Assembly: GCF_046159835.1 (NCBI RefSeq)
Contig: NZ_JBJXCY010000002.1
Coordinates: 1,054,001 to 1,118,000 of the forward strand
Direction of reading: 5' to 3'
Source of the DNA: JACKJK01 sp046159835
GTDB lineage: Bacteria > Pseudomonadota > Alphaproteobacteria > Rhizobiales > Tepidamorphaceae
DNA: 64,000 nt
Shown here: one piece after another, positions 17,472 to 25,246 of the stretch
Layout: every line of letters begins with the position of its first letter
Position numbering within the stretch: position 1 is the stretch's first letter
Notes under the pieces: model-generated
What the model was told of the DNA's origin: nothing
Seen by the model: only the letters and a program-made list of their open reading frames with translations
Databases searched by the model: none
Made by a program: the position numbers and the translations under genes

Positions 17472-17773
17472 TCCCCGGCGAGGTCATTGCCGCTGATGGC
17501 GAGATCGAGCTGAACGCCGGTGCCGTCGCCGTCACCCTGAAAGTGGCCAATACCGGCGACCGGCCAGTGCAGGTCGGATCGCACTACCACTTCTTCGAAA
17601 CCAACCCTGCGCTGGAATTCGACCGGGAGGCCGCGCGCGGCATGCGGCTGGATATCGCCGCAGGCACCGCCGTGCGGTTCGAGCCGGGACAGTCCCGCGA
17701 CGTGTCGCTGGTTCCCTACACCGGCGCGAAGAAGGTCTACGGGTTCCGCAAGGACGTGATGGGAGACCTGTGA
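17468..17773 (+). CDS. ureB: Urease beta subunit
   Basis: A 101-residue structural subunit. It starts MIPGEV and includes VANTGDRPVQVGSHYHFFE, then AVRFEPGQ and the terminal GFRKDVMGDL-type end, all diagnostic of UreB. The start overlaps the preceding small gene by 4 nt. Unusually, the next gene on this strand, ureC, begins 812 nt downstream, with an opposite-strand gene in between. In most operons ureB and ureC are nearly contiguous. Confidence 0.96.
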   Translation: MIPGEVIAADGEIELNAGAVAVTLKVANTGDRPVQVGSHYHFFETNPALEFDREAARGMRLDIAAGTAVRFEPGQSRDVSLVPYTGAKKVYGFRKDVMGDL

Positions 17774-17814
17774 CCGCGCCATGCTGACAGGCAGCGACCC
17801 AATTCCCGGACAGG

Positions 17815-17848
17815 CAAAAAGAAAGGGCGCGGACGGCTGTCCGCACCC
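17815..17848 (-). terminator. Intrinsic terminator of the opposite-strand gene between ureB and ureC
   Basis: Read on the minus strand, the hairpin GGGTGCGGAC-AGCC-GTCCGCGCCC (one mismatch) is followed by the T-rich tract TTTCTTTTTG. It lies about 26 nt beyond the stop of the minus-strand gene. On the plus strand no T-run follows, so ureB transcripts are probably not stopped here. Confidence 0.7.
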
Positions 17849-17873
17849 TTCCTCTACAACTTTGCCGGATGGC

Positions 17874-18347
17874 TTAGCGCACGTAGATCGTGACCGAGCC
17901 GTCCGTGTGGCTGCGCGCGGCAACGACGCTGTCGGCGCTGTAGCCCTGGGCTTCCAGCTTGTCCACCAGCGCGGTGTTGCCCTTCACGGAGGCGCGCAGC
18001 TGGTCAATCGACTGCGAGTTGTCGTTGATCGCGTTGTCGATCGCCTTGGCCGACGAGTCGCTCGCGGGCTTCACCGCAACCACGGACACGTCGCTGTCGG
18101 ACGTGACGGTGCCCAGGTCGGTCTTGGCGGAGTTGGACGAGCGGATGCTCGAGACAACGTCGCCCTGGTTGTTACCGGCGTTCATGCGCGCGTTCGCATT
18201 GGCGTTGGCGTTGGCATTCGCACCCTGGCTCACCTCGCCCTGCTTGCCGGCCTGGTACGGCTTGTTGGCGGAATCTGCGAGCGCCGGACCGGAAAGCATG
18301 GTGGCGGCGAGCAGTGCAGACGTCAGGATCTTGGTGTTCCGTTTCAT
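17874..18347 (-). CDS. Exported hypothetical protein with Ala-Asn repeats
   Basis: A 157-residue protein encoded against the urease operon between ureB and ureC. GGGAG lies about 8 nt upstream of ATG 18347. A clear signal peptide (ILTSALLAATMLSGPALA) precedes a low-complexity stretch with an alternating GANANANANANA run, then a polar Ser/Asp-rich middle. The C-terminal part, from about residue 105, is alpha/beta-like: DQLRASVKGNTALVDKLEAQGYSA and ending GSVTIYVR. I recognise no domain. The last segment hints at a small globular fold common to rhizobial secreted proteins, but function is unknown. It has its own terminator and a 238-nt divergent region shared with ureC. Confidence 0.75.
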   Translation of the reverse strand: MKRNTKILTSALLAATMLSGPALADSANKPYQAGKQGEVSQGANANANANANARMNAGNNQGDVVSSIRSSNSAKTDLGTVTSDSDVSVVAVKPASDSSAKAIDNAINDNSQSIDQLRASVKGNTALVDKLEAQGYSADSVVAARSHTDGSVTIYVR

Positions 18348-18461
18348 GGTGTGACTCCCATTTCTTGGAATGTTCCCGTCGCGTTGTCGCGAAGGGCCCA
18401 TGGGAAACACGCCTCTGCGCGATTGGTTTCCGGCCATGCGTGGTCATTTCGGGGTGATATT

Positions 18462-18482
18462 GGGGCCGGATTGTGCGGCCCC
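18462..18482 (+). terminator. Possible attenuator hairpin upstream of ureC
   Basis: A perfect 7-bp stem GGGGCCG/CGGCCCC with loop GATTGTG is followed by TTTCGCGATTTCTT. It sits 104 nt before the ureC start in the region divergent from the opposite-strand gene. It could reduce read-through from ureB or be incidental in GC-rich DNA. Confidence 0.3.
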
Positions 18483-18585
18483 TTTCGCGATTTCTTAGCT
18501 GACGTAACGAAAGCCTCGGCGGCCGCCTGAGGCGCGCTGCAACGCGCGTTTGCGCGACACGAATTCGACAGGGGAGAGAAGACGA

Positions 18586-20298
18586 ATGCCCGCCAGGATT
18601 TCCCGCAGCACCTACGCCGCGATGTATGGCCCGACGACCGGCGACAAGGTGCGCCTTGCCGATACCGAGCTGTTCATCGAGGTGGAGAAGGACCTCACCA
18701 CCTATGGCGAGGAAGTGAAGTTCGGCGGCGGCAAGGTCATCCGCGACGGCATGGGCCAGAGCCAGACGACGCGCGCCAACGGCGCGGTCGACACCGTCAT
18801 CACCAACGCACTGATCGTCGACCACACCGGCGTCTACAAGGCGGATGTCGGCCTGAAGGACGGACGCATCGTCGCCATCGGCAAGGCCGGCAACCCGGAT
18901 ACCCAGCCGAATGTCGACATCATCGTCGGCCCCGGCACGGAGGCGATTGCGGGCGAAGGCAAGATCCTCACCGCCGGCGGCTTCGATGCGCATATTCACT
19001 TCATCTGCCCGCAGCAGATCGAGGAAGCCTTGATGAGCGGGCTGACAACGATGCTCGGCGGCGGCACCGGCCCCGCCCATGGCACGCTGGCCACCACCTG
19101 CACCCCCGGCCCCTGGCACATCGGGCGAATGATCCAGTCCTTTGACGCCTTCCCGATGAATATCGGCCTGTCGGGCAAGGGCAACGCCTCGCTGCCGGGC
19201 GCGTTGGAGGAAATGATCCTCGGCGGTGCCTGCGCGCTGAAGCTGCACGAGGACTGGGGCACCACGCCTGCCGCCATCGACTGCTGCCTGTCGGTCGCAG
19301 ACGACTACGACGTGCAGGTGATGATCCACACCGACACGCTGAACGAGTCCGGCTTCGTGGAATCGACGACGGAAGCCATCGCTGGGCGCACCATTCACGC
19401 CTTTCACACCGAAGGTGCCGGCGGCGGCCACGCGCCCGACATCATCAAGGTCTGCGGCCTGCAGAACGTGATCCCGTCCTCCACCAACCCGACGCGCCCC
19501 TACACGGTGAACACCATCGCCGAGCACCTCGACATGCTGATGGTGTGCCACCACCTGGACGCCTCGATCCCCGAGGACATCGCCTTTGCCGAAAGCCGCA
19601 TCCGCAAGGAGACAATCGCGGCGGAGGACATCCTCCACGACATGGGCGCGTTCTCGATCATCGCCTCCGACAGCCAGGCCATGGGCCGCGTCGGCGAGGT
19701 CATCATCCGCACCTGGCAGACCGCCGACAAGATGAAGCGCCAACGCGGGCGGCTTTCGGAGGAAAGCGGCGACAACGACAATCTGCGCGTGCGCCGCTAC
19801 GTGGCGAAGTACACGATCAACCCGGCCATCGCCCACGGCATTTCGAAGGAGATTGGCTCCATCGACGTCGGCAAGCGCGCCGACCTCGTACTGTGGAACC
19901 CGGCTTTCTTCGGCGCCAAGCCGGACATGATCCTCGTCGGCGGCACCATCGCGGCCGCCCCCATGGGCGACCCCAACGCCTCGATCCCGACCCCGCAGCC
20001 GGTCCACATGCGCCCAATGTTTGGAGCCTTCGGCAAGGCGATGACGAACTCCGCCGTCACCTTCGTCTCGAAGGCGGCCCTCGATGACGGCTTGAAGGAG
20101 AAGCTCGGCGTCGAGCGCGAGATGATCGCGGTGGAGAACACCCGCGGCGGCATCTCGAAATCGTCCATGGTGCTCAACGACGCAACACCGGAAATCGACG
20201 TTGACCCGGAAACCTATGAGGTTCGCGCCAACGGCGAATTGCTGACCTGCGAACCCGCCGACGTCCTGCCCATGGCGCAGCGGTACTTTCTGTTTTAG
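18586..20298 (+). CDS. ureC: Urease alpha (catalytic) subunit
   Basis: A 570-residue nickel amidohydrolase subunit. Start ATG 18586 follows GGGGAGAGAAG. Active-site residues are all present: His136 and His138 (FDAHIHF), the carbamylated Lys219 (CALKLHEDWG), His248 (MIHTDTLNESG), His274 (HTEGAGGGH) and Asp362 (IIASDSQAMGR). The mobile-flap Cys321-His322 is in MVCHHLDASIPED. It should be fully functional with UreA and UreB. It is separated from ureB by the opposite-strand gene and from ureE by two beta-propeller genes, so it may need its own promoter or long read-through. Confidence 0.98.
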   Translation: MPARISRSTYAAMYGPTTGDKVRLADTELFIEVEKDLTTYGEEVKFGGGKVIRDGMGQSQTTRANGAVDTVITNALIVDHTGVYKADVGLKDGRIVAIGKAGNPDTQPNVDIIVGPGTEAIAGEGKILTAGGFDAHIHFICPQQIEEALMSGLTTMLGGGTGPAHGTLATTCTPGPWHIGRMIQSFDAFPMNIGLSGKGNASLPGALEEMILGGACALKLHEDWGTTPAAIDCCLSVADDYDVQVMIHTDTLNESGFVESTTEAIAGRTIHAFHTEGAGGGHAPDIIKVCGLQNVIPSSTNPTRPYTVNTIAEHLDMLMVCHHLDASIPEDIAFAESRIRKETIAAEDILHDMGAFSIIASDSQAMGRVGEVIIRTWQTADKMKRQRGRLSEESGDNDNLRVRRYVAKYTINPAIAHGISKEIGSIDVGKRADLVLWNPAFFGAKPDMILVGGTIAAAPMGDPNASIPTPQPVHMRPMFGAFGKAMTNSAVTFVSKAALDDGLKEKLGVEREMIAVENTRGGISKSSMVLNDATPEIDVDPETYEVRANGELLTCEPADVLPMAQRYFLF

Positions 20299-20319
20299 AA
20301 AGTCCTCATATCCCTGATC

Positions 20320-20349
20320 GGCGCGCCAACGAGGAGACGTTTGCGCGCC
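20320..20349 (+). other. Strong intergenic hairpin between ureC and propeller gene 1
   Basis: A 12-bp stem with one mismatch (GGCGCGCCAACG with CGTTTGCGCGCC) encloses the loop AGGAGA, which itself resembles a Shine-Dalgarno sequence. No T-run follows, so it is not a classic terminator. It may be an mRNA-stability or processing element separating ureC from the following genes. Confidence 0.45.
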
Positions 20350-20415
20350 AGCGGGATCAATTGCGGGGTCGGGTGCGTTTCTCGTCGTCGGGTTCGCCGC
20401 GTTTCAGTGATCCAT

Positions 20416-21453
20416 ATGAACCACTTCACGCCAAAGAGGCAGACCGCCGTGGACGGATTCTCCGCCCGGATCGATCCGGAGATCACCGCGGAGGTCGCGA
20501 CCATGCTCGCGCAGCTTGGCCGCACCGAAGACGTCTGCTTTTCGCCGAGCAACACGGTGATGGCCGTCGCGGGTTATCTGAAGAATTCCATGTGCCTGTT
20601 CGACGTCGCGTTCGACCTGTCCGGCGACACACCGCGCATTCGCATCAACGGCTGGACCGATATCCGCTCCGACGCCCTGAATGAACCGCACGGTATGGCC
20701 TTCATCGGCGAGACCAAGCTCGTCGTTGCCAATCGCAAGGGAAAGGTCACCGTGTTCGACACCGCCCGGGCCGGCTTTTCAGGCGACGTACTGAACATCG
20801 ACCCGCTGCGGGTGATCGACCGCGCCAATGCGTTCCACCACGTCAAGACGCCCGGTTCGGTCTGCGTGGCGCGGCAGACTGAGCGAGAGGCCGAAATCCT
20901 CGTCTGCAACAACTTCCTTCATCACGTCACGCGGCACAGGTTTCCCCTGCGTGGCGGCCCTGCATTGCCGCGCAACGCAATCGTCCTGGACAAGCATCTC
21001 GATATCCCCGACGGCATCGCCACCGATCCCGACCTGCGTCGTGTTGCGATCTCCAACCACGGCACGCAGGAAGTCCTGCTCTTCGATGCAGCCCGCCTGA
21101 ACGCCACGGCCGATCCGGTCGGGCGGCTAAAGGAGACCGGATACGCCCACGGCCTGCGCTTCTTCGACGGCGGGCGGCAGCTTTGCGTGGCTGACGCCGG
21201 CGCGCCCCTGATCCGCTTCTACCGGAGCGACGACCGCGCGTGGTGCGGCGAGATCTTGCCGGAACGCGTGGTGCGCGTTCTCGATGACGAGACCTTCCTG
21301 CGCGGCCGCGACAACGAGGCGGAAGGCGGGCCGAAGGGCATCGCGCTGGATGCGACCGAGACCGTTCTCGTCACCACCTGCGAGAAGCAGCCGCTGGCGT
21401 TCTTTCACCTGTCGGCTCTGCTGGCCGGCGCGCCGGATACCGGCAACTCATGA
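20416..21453 (+). CDS. Beta-propeller repeat protein, copy 1 (urease operon)
   Basis: About 345 residues with no signal peptide, so probably cytoplasmic. ATG 20416 is my choice; the frame extends upstream but lacks a good ribosome-binding site, so the start is uncertain. NHL/YncE-like blade motifs recur: EDVCFSPSNTVMAVAGY, EPHGMAFIGETKLVVAN, TPGSVCVAR, IPDGIATDPDLRRVAISN, YAHGLRFFDGGRQLCVAD and GGPKGIALDATETVLV. The order is collinear with the following gene, so the two are tandem paralogues. No known urease accessory protein looks like this. A structural or binding role is inferred from the fold only. Confidence 0.8.
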   Translation: MNHFTPKRQTAVDGFSARIDPEITAEVATMLAQLGRTEDVCFSPSNTVMAVAGYLKNSMCLFDVAFDLSGDTPRIRINGWTDIRSDALNEPHGMAFIGETKLVVANRKGKVTVFDTARAGFSGDVLNIDPLRVIDRANAFHHVKTPGSVCVARQTEREAEILVCNNFLHHVTRHRFPLRGGPALPRNAIVLDKHLDIPDGIATDPDLRRVAISNHGTQEVLLFDAARLNATADPVGRLKETGYAHGLRFFDGGRQLCVADAGAPLIRFYRSDDRAWCGEILPERVVRVLDDETFLRGRDNEAEGGPKGIALDATETVLVTTCEKQPLAFFHLSALLAGAPDTGNS

Positions 21454-21610
21454 GGCCTGATCGCACGGCGGCCCTGTCCTTTGTGCCCCTGCGGAATTTC
21501 CGGTTTCCGCGCCCGAGCAGCACGCGTATATCTGGTGGTGCACCGGACCTCGCCCACTCCTCCCTGACCCCACCCATCACCTCGCGCTGCGGTCATCCCC
21601 AAGGATCGAA

Positions 21611-22642
21611 ATGAGCAACCCCAACGTGACCAGTCCGGCCCGGATCGAGGGTTTCTTCGCCGGCATCGAACCGGACATGACGCCCGAATGCGCCGAGATG
21701 GTCGCCCGCCTCGGCCGCACCGAGGATGTCTGCCTGTCACCCGACAACACGAAGATGGCGGTCGCCGGCTACACCGAAGGCTCCTGCTGCATCTTCTCCA
21801 TCGCTTTCGACCATTCCGGCAACGTGCCGAAGGTCGCGCTGACAGGCTGGACCGAGTTGCGCTCGGCCGAACTGAAAGAGCCGCACGGCATGGTCTTTGT
21901 CGGCGAAGACCACCTGATCGTCGGCAATCGCAGCGGCGGCGTAACCGTGCTGGACGTTTCCGGCGCCGATTTCGCCTGCACCGCGAAGGAGATCGAGCCG
22001 ATCCGCACGATCACGCGCGGCAACCTGCTGCACCGGCTGCATTCGCCGGGCTCGCTCTGCGCGACCAGGGCCGAGGACGGTCGCATCGAAATCTTCGTGT
22101 GCAACAACTACAAGCACCGCATCACCCGGCACCGCTTTCCGCTGCGGCCCGGCCCGGCCCTGCCCGACAACGCGATCGTGCTGGAACAGGAAATCAAGGT
22201 GCCCGATGGTATCGCGGTCGACGAGACCGGCCGCTGGATCGCCGTCAGCAATTTCGGCACCCACGAAGTGCTGATCTTCGACCGCGAGGTCGGCTTCAAT
22301 CGCAAGGCGAAGCCGGTCGGGCGGTGCAGGGGCATGGACTACCCGCACGGCATTCGCTTCATCGAGGGTGGCAACACGCTGTGCGTGTCGGATTCCGGCG
22401 CGCCGGTCGTGCGGTTCTTTCGCAGCAATGATGGCGACTGGGCCGGAATTCACGAACCGGTGCGCGAAGTGCAGGTTTTGGACGATGACAGCTTCCAGCG
22501 CGGCAGGCACAATGAGTCCGAGGGTGGCCCCAAGGGCGTCGCGATCAATGCGCAAGGCGACGTCATGGCCATCACCTGCGAGGAACAGGCGCTGGCTTTC
22601 TTCCACCTGCCCGCACTGCTGAATCCGGACCTGGAGACCTGA
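21611..22642 (+). CDS. Beta-propeller repeat protein, copy 2 (urease operon)
   Basis: A 343-residue paralogue of the previous gene, with AAGGA (21601-21605) 5 nt before ATG. Matching blade motifs are EDVCLSPDNTKMAVAGY, EPHGMVFVGEDHLIVGN, SPGSLCATR, VPDGIAVDETGRWIAVSN, YPHGIRFIEGGNTLCVSDSGAP and GGPKGVAINAQGDVMAI. A conserved core CNNYKHRITRHRFPLR is shared with copy 1 (CNNFLHHVTRHRFPLR). The two proteins are similar along their whole length, indicating an old tandem duplication. It ends 5 nt before ureE, so cotranscription with the urease accessory genes is very likely. Function unknown. Confidence 0.83.
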   Translation: MSNPNVTSPARIEGFFAGIEPDMTPECAEMVARLGRTEDVCLSPDNTKMAVAGYTEGSCCIFSIAFDHSGNVPKVALTGWTELRSAELKEPHGMVFVGEDHLIVGNRSGGVTVLDVSGADFACTAKEIEPIRTITRGNLLHRLHSPGSLCATRAEDGRIEIFVCNNYKHRITRHRFPLRPGPALPDNAIVLEQEIKVPDGIAVDETGRWIAVSNFGTHEVLIFDREVGFNRKAKPVGRCRGMDYPHGIRFIEGGNTLCVSDSGAPVVRFFRSNDGDWAGIHEPVREVQVLDDDSFQRGRHNESEGGPKGVAINAQGDVMAITCEEQALAFFHLPALLNPDLET

Positions 22643-22647
22643 CACCC

Positions 22648-23178
22648 ATGCCGCGCGTCACCAAAGTCATCGATCATGTCCACGAAACCGATGGCACGAT
22701 CACGCTGGACGAGACCGCGCGGCACCGCCGGCGCATGGCGATGACTTCGGACGCCATCGATGGGAAGGAGGGCATCGCGTTCCTGCTCGACCTTCCCGAA
22801 GCCCGCCTGCTGCGCCACGGCGAAGGACTGGTGCTGGACGACGGGCGCGTGATCGAGGTTCGCGCCGCCCCCGAACCCCTGCTGGAAGTGCGCGCCCGCG
22901 ACACCGGCCACCTCGTCCAGCTTGCCTGGCAACTCGGCAACCGGCACCTGCCCGCGCAGGTCTTCGCCGACCGCATCCTGATCCGGCGCGACCATGTCAT
23001 TGCCGACATGCTGAAGGGCCTCGGCGCGCAGGTGGCGGAAATCGACGGCCCGTTCGATCCCGAAGGCGGTGCCTATGGCGGCCATTCGCACGGGCACGAT
23101 CATTCACACGGCCCTGATCACGGGCACGACCACCACCATCATCATCACCACGGCCATGTGCCGCACAGCCACGACTGA
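22648..23178 (+). CDS. ureE: Urease accessory protein UreE (nickel metallochaperone)
   Basis: A 176-residue UreE. The N-terminal peptide-binding domain (about 1-75) is followed by a nickel-binding ferredoxin-like domain with LAWQLGNRHLPAQV, whose histidine is the expected metal site, and RDHVIADML. The last 35 residues form a His-rich tail with a run of seven consecutive His plus many HGHDH and HSHG repeats. Such tails store nickel. It delivers nickel to the UreDFG-urease complex and lies 5 nt after propeller gene 2 and 8 nt before ureF. Confidence 0.96.
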   Translation: MPRVTKVIDHVHETDGTITLDETARHRRRMAMTSDAIDGKEGIAFLLDLPEARLLRHGEGLVLDDGRVIEVRAAPEPLLEVRARDTGHLVQLAWQLGNRHLPAQVFADRILIRRDHVIADMLKGLGAQVAEIDGPFDPEGGAYGGHSHGHDHSHGPDHGHDHHHHHHHGHVPHSHD

Positions 23179-23186
23179 AGCTGTTC

Positions 23187-23843
23187 GTGTCCGCGTCTCT
23201 CATCCGCCTGATGAACTGGCTCTCCCCCGTCTTCCCGACGGGCGGCTTCGCCTATTCCGGCGGGCTGGAGCAGGCCTCGCGCGATGGGACGGTCACGGAT
23301 GAAACCGCACTCGGCGACTGGCTCGCCGCGCTGATCGCGCACGGCACGATCCGCAACGATCTCGTGCTGCTAGCCGCCGCGTGGAACGCGCAAGGCCGCA
23401 CCGAACCGCTGGACGATCTGGCCGCCACCGCGACCGCACTCTGCGGCAGCGAACAAAGGCACCTGGAAACGGTGGCGCAGGGGGCAGCTTTCGCGCAGGC
23501 GTTGGCAAGCTGGCCGGAAGCCGAACAAATCTCCTGCCCGAAGGATACCCCGCTGCCGGTCATCGTTGGCGCGGCGTGTGCCGCAAGCCACATCGAACTG
23601 ACCGATGCGCTGAGCGGCTTCCTGCAGGCCTTCGTCTCCAGCCAGTTGCAGGCGGCAATCCGTCTTTCGGTGATCGGCCAGAACGGCGCGGCGCGCCTGC
23701 TCGCCCGGCTCGAACCGCAGATCGCGGAAGCAGCAAGCTCCGCGGCCACATCCACGCTGGACGATCTCGGCTCCTGCACCTTCATGGCCGACATCGCCGC
23801 GCTCGAACACGAAACGCTCGACGGGAGGCTCTTCCGCTCATGA
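23187..23843 (+). CDS. ureF: Urease accessory protein UreF
   Basis: A 218-residue all-helical UreF that acts as the activator of the UreG GTPase in urease maturation. The GTG start follows the ureE stop by 8 nt. The N-terminus LMNWLSPVFPTGGFAYSGGLEQA is the family signature (read in parts: LSPVFPTGGF, YSGGLE). The C-terminal portion includes DDLGSCTFMADIAALEHETL, typical of the family end. Its stop overlaps the ureG start (ATGA), indicating coupled translation of the two partners. Confidence 0.95.
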   Translation: MSASLIRLMNWLSPVFPTGGFAYSGGLEQASRDGTVTDETALGDWLAALIAHGTIRNDLVLLAAAWNAQGRTEPLDDLAATATALCGSEQRHLETVAQGAAFAQALASWPEAEQISCPKDTPLPVIVGAACAASHIELTDALSGFLQAFVSSQLQAAIRLSVIGQNGAARLLARLEPQIAEAASSAATSTLDDLGSCTFMADIAALEHETLDGRLFRS

Positions 23844-24454
23844 CGAAATCCGCGAACGGTCCCCTGCGCGTCGGCATCGGCGGCCCGGTCGGCTCCGGCA
23901 AGACGACGCTGACCGCCAACCTGTGCAAGGCCATGCGCGACGACTTCTCCGTCGGCGTCGTCACCAACGACATCTACACCCGCGAGGATGCCGATGCGCT
24001 GGTCCGCCTTCAGGCTCTGTCGTCGGACCGCATCCTCGGCGTGGAAACCGGGGGCTGCCCGCACACCGCCATCCGCGAGGATGCCTCGATCAACCTTCGC
24101 GCCATCGAGGAACTGAAAGGAAGGCACGACGACCTGGACGTGATCTTCATCGAGTCCGGCGGCGACAATCTCGCTGCGACCTTCTCGCCCGACCTCGCCG
24201 ATCTCACGCTCTACGTCATTTCGGTTTGCCAAGGTGACGACATTCCGCGAAAGGGCGGCCCGGCGATCACGCGGTCCGACCTGCTGCTCATCAACAAGTC
24301 CGACCTCGCGCCCCATGTCGGCGCCGACCTCGACCGGATGCGTGCTGATGCGGAAGTGTCCCGCGCGGGACGCGCCTTCCTGTTCACCGACATGCGCCGG
24401 GGCGAGGGCACGAACGAGATCGTGGACTTCTTGAAGAAGCAGGGCGGACTTTGA
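23840..24454 (+). CDS. ureG: Urease accessory GTPase UreG
   Basis: A 204-residue SIMIBI-class GTPase that powers nickel transfer into urease. The P-loop GIGGPVGSGKTTL is at residues 12-24. It also shows VTNDIYTREDA, the metal-binding ETGGCPHTAIREDAS (Cys-Pro-His), FIESGGDNLAATFSP and the guanine-specificity NKSDLAPHVG. It ends the urease operon, 95 nt from the convergent urtE stop. The order ureE-F-G is standard. Confidence 0.97.
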   Translation: MTKSANGPLRVGIGGPVGSGKTTLTANLCKAMRDDFSVGVVTNDIYTREDADALVRLQALSSDRILGVETGGCPHTAIREDASINLRAIEELKGRHDDLDVIFIESGGDNLAATFSPDLADLTLYVISVCQGDDIPRKGGPAITRSDLLLINKSDLAPHVGADLDRMRADAEVSRAGRAFLFTDMRRGEGTNEIVDFLKKQGGL

Positions 24455-24505
24455 CCGATCTGCTCGATGAAGGTCTGGCTGCAATCCAGTGATTTAAGTC
24501 TTACG

Positions 24506-24547
24506 CAATTCCGGACGGAAACCCCGCGTCCACTTTTCCTGGAATTG
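24506..24547. terminator. Nested hairpin between convergent ureG and urtE
   Basis: An outer 7-bp inverted repeat CAATTCC/GGAATTG encloses an inner GGACG/CGTCC pair. It lies between two operons that end towards each other. TTTC follows on the plus strand. This is a plausible shared termination structure, though without a strong T-run on either strand. Confidence 0.4.
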
Positions 24548-24549
24548 TT

Positions 24550-25245
24550 TCAAACCGTCAGGTGCTTGCGCACGTCCGGCCTGTCGAGGCTCGGGGCATC
24601 CCCGGAATGGACGATCTCGCCGCGATCCATGATGTAGATGTCGTCGGCAAGCTCGCGGCAGAAATCGAGATACTGCTCCACCAGCAGTACGGCGATGCCT
24701 TCCTTGTCCCGCAGGAACTGGATGGCCCGCCCGATATCCTTGATGATCGACGGCTGGATGCCTTCCGTCGGCTCGTCCAGAACGAGAAGCTTCGGCCGGG
24801 TCACCAGCGCGCGCCCGATGGCGAGCTGCTGCTGCTGCCCGCCGGAGAGGTCGCCCCCGCGCCGCCCCAGCATGTCGTTGAGGACCGGGAACAATTCGAA
24901 CACGTAGTCCGGCACCGTGCGCTCGCTGCGCTTCAGCGCCGGGAAGCCGGTCTCGAGATTCTCGCGCACGCTCAGCAGCGGGAAGATCTCGCGTCCCTGC
25001 GGCACGAAACCGATGCCCGAACGCGCCCGGTCATAGGTCGCCATGCGGCCGAACGGCTTGTCCTCGAAGACAATCTCGCCTTCCGACAGGGGGAGATGCC
25101 CCATGATGGCGCGCAGCAGGCTCGTCTTGCCGACGCCGTTGCGCCCCAACACGCAGGTGATGCGCCCGGCGAGTGCCTTAAGGGATACGCCGCGCAGCGC
25201 TTCGGCCGCGCCGTAGTGCAGGTGAGCGTTTTCGACAGCCAGCAT
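24550..25245 (-). CDS. urtE: Urea ABC transporter ATP-binding subunit UrtE
   Basis: A 231-residue LivF-type ATPase. Walker A is GRNGVGKTSLL, the signature is LSGGQQQQLAI and Walker B is LLVLDEPTEGIQP. The EGIQPSIIKDIGRAI segment is typical of UrtE. It pairs with UrtD to power urea uptake through UrtB and UrtC. It is the last gene of urtABCDE and starts 1 nt after the urtD stop region. Linkage to the urease genes strengthens the urea assignment over branched amino acids. Confidence 0.94.
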   Translation of the reverse strand: MLAVENAHLHYGAAEALRGVSLKALAGRITCVLGRNGVGKTSLLRAIMGHLPLSEGEIVFEDKPFGRMATYDRARSGIGFVPQGREIFPLLSVRENLETGFPALKRSERTVPDYVFELFPVLNDMLGRRGGDLSGGQQQQLAIGRALVTRPKLLVLDEPTEGIQPSIIKDIGRAIQFLRDKEGIAVLLVEQYLDFCRELADDIYIMDRGEIVHSGDAPSLDRPDVRKHLTV

Positions 25246-25246
25246 T

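Noticed and set aside
21535..21545. GGTGCACC palindrome between the propeller genes as an NtrC site
   Set aside because: Only a half-site-like short palindrome, with no promoter nearby.
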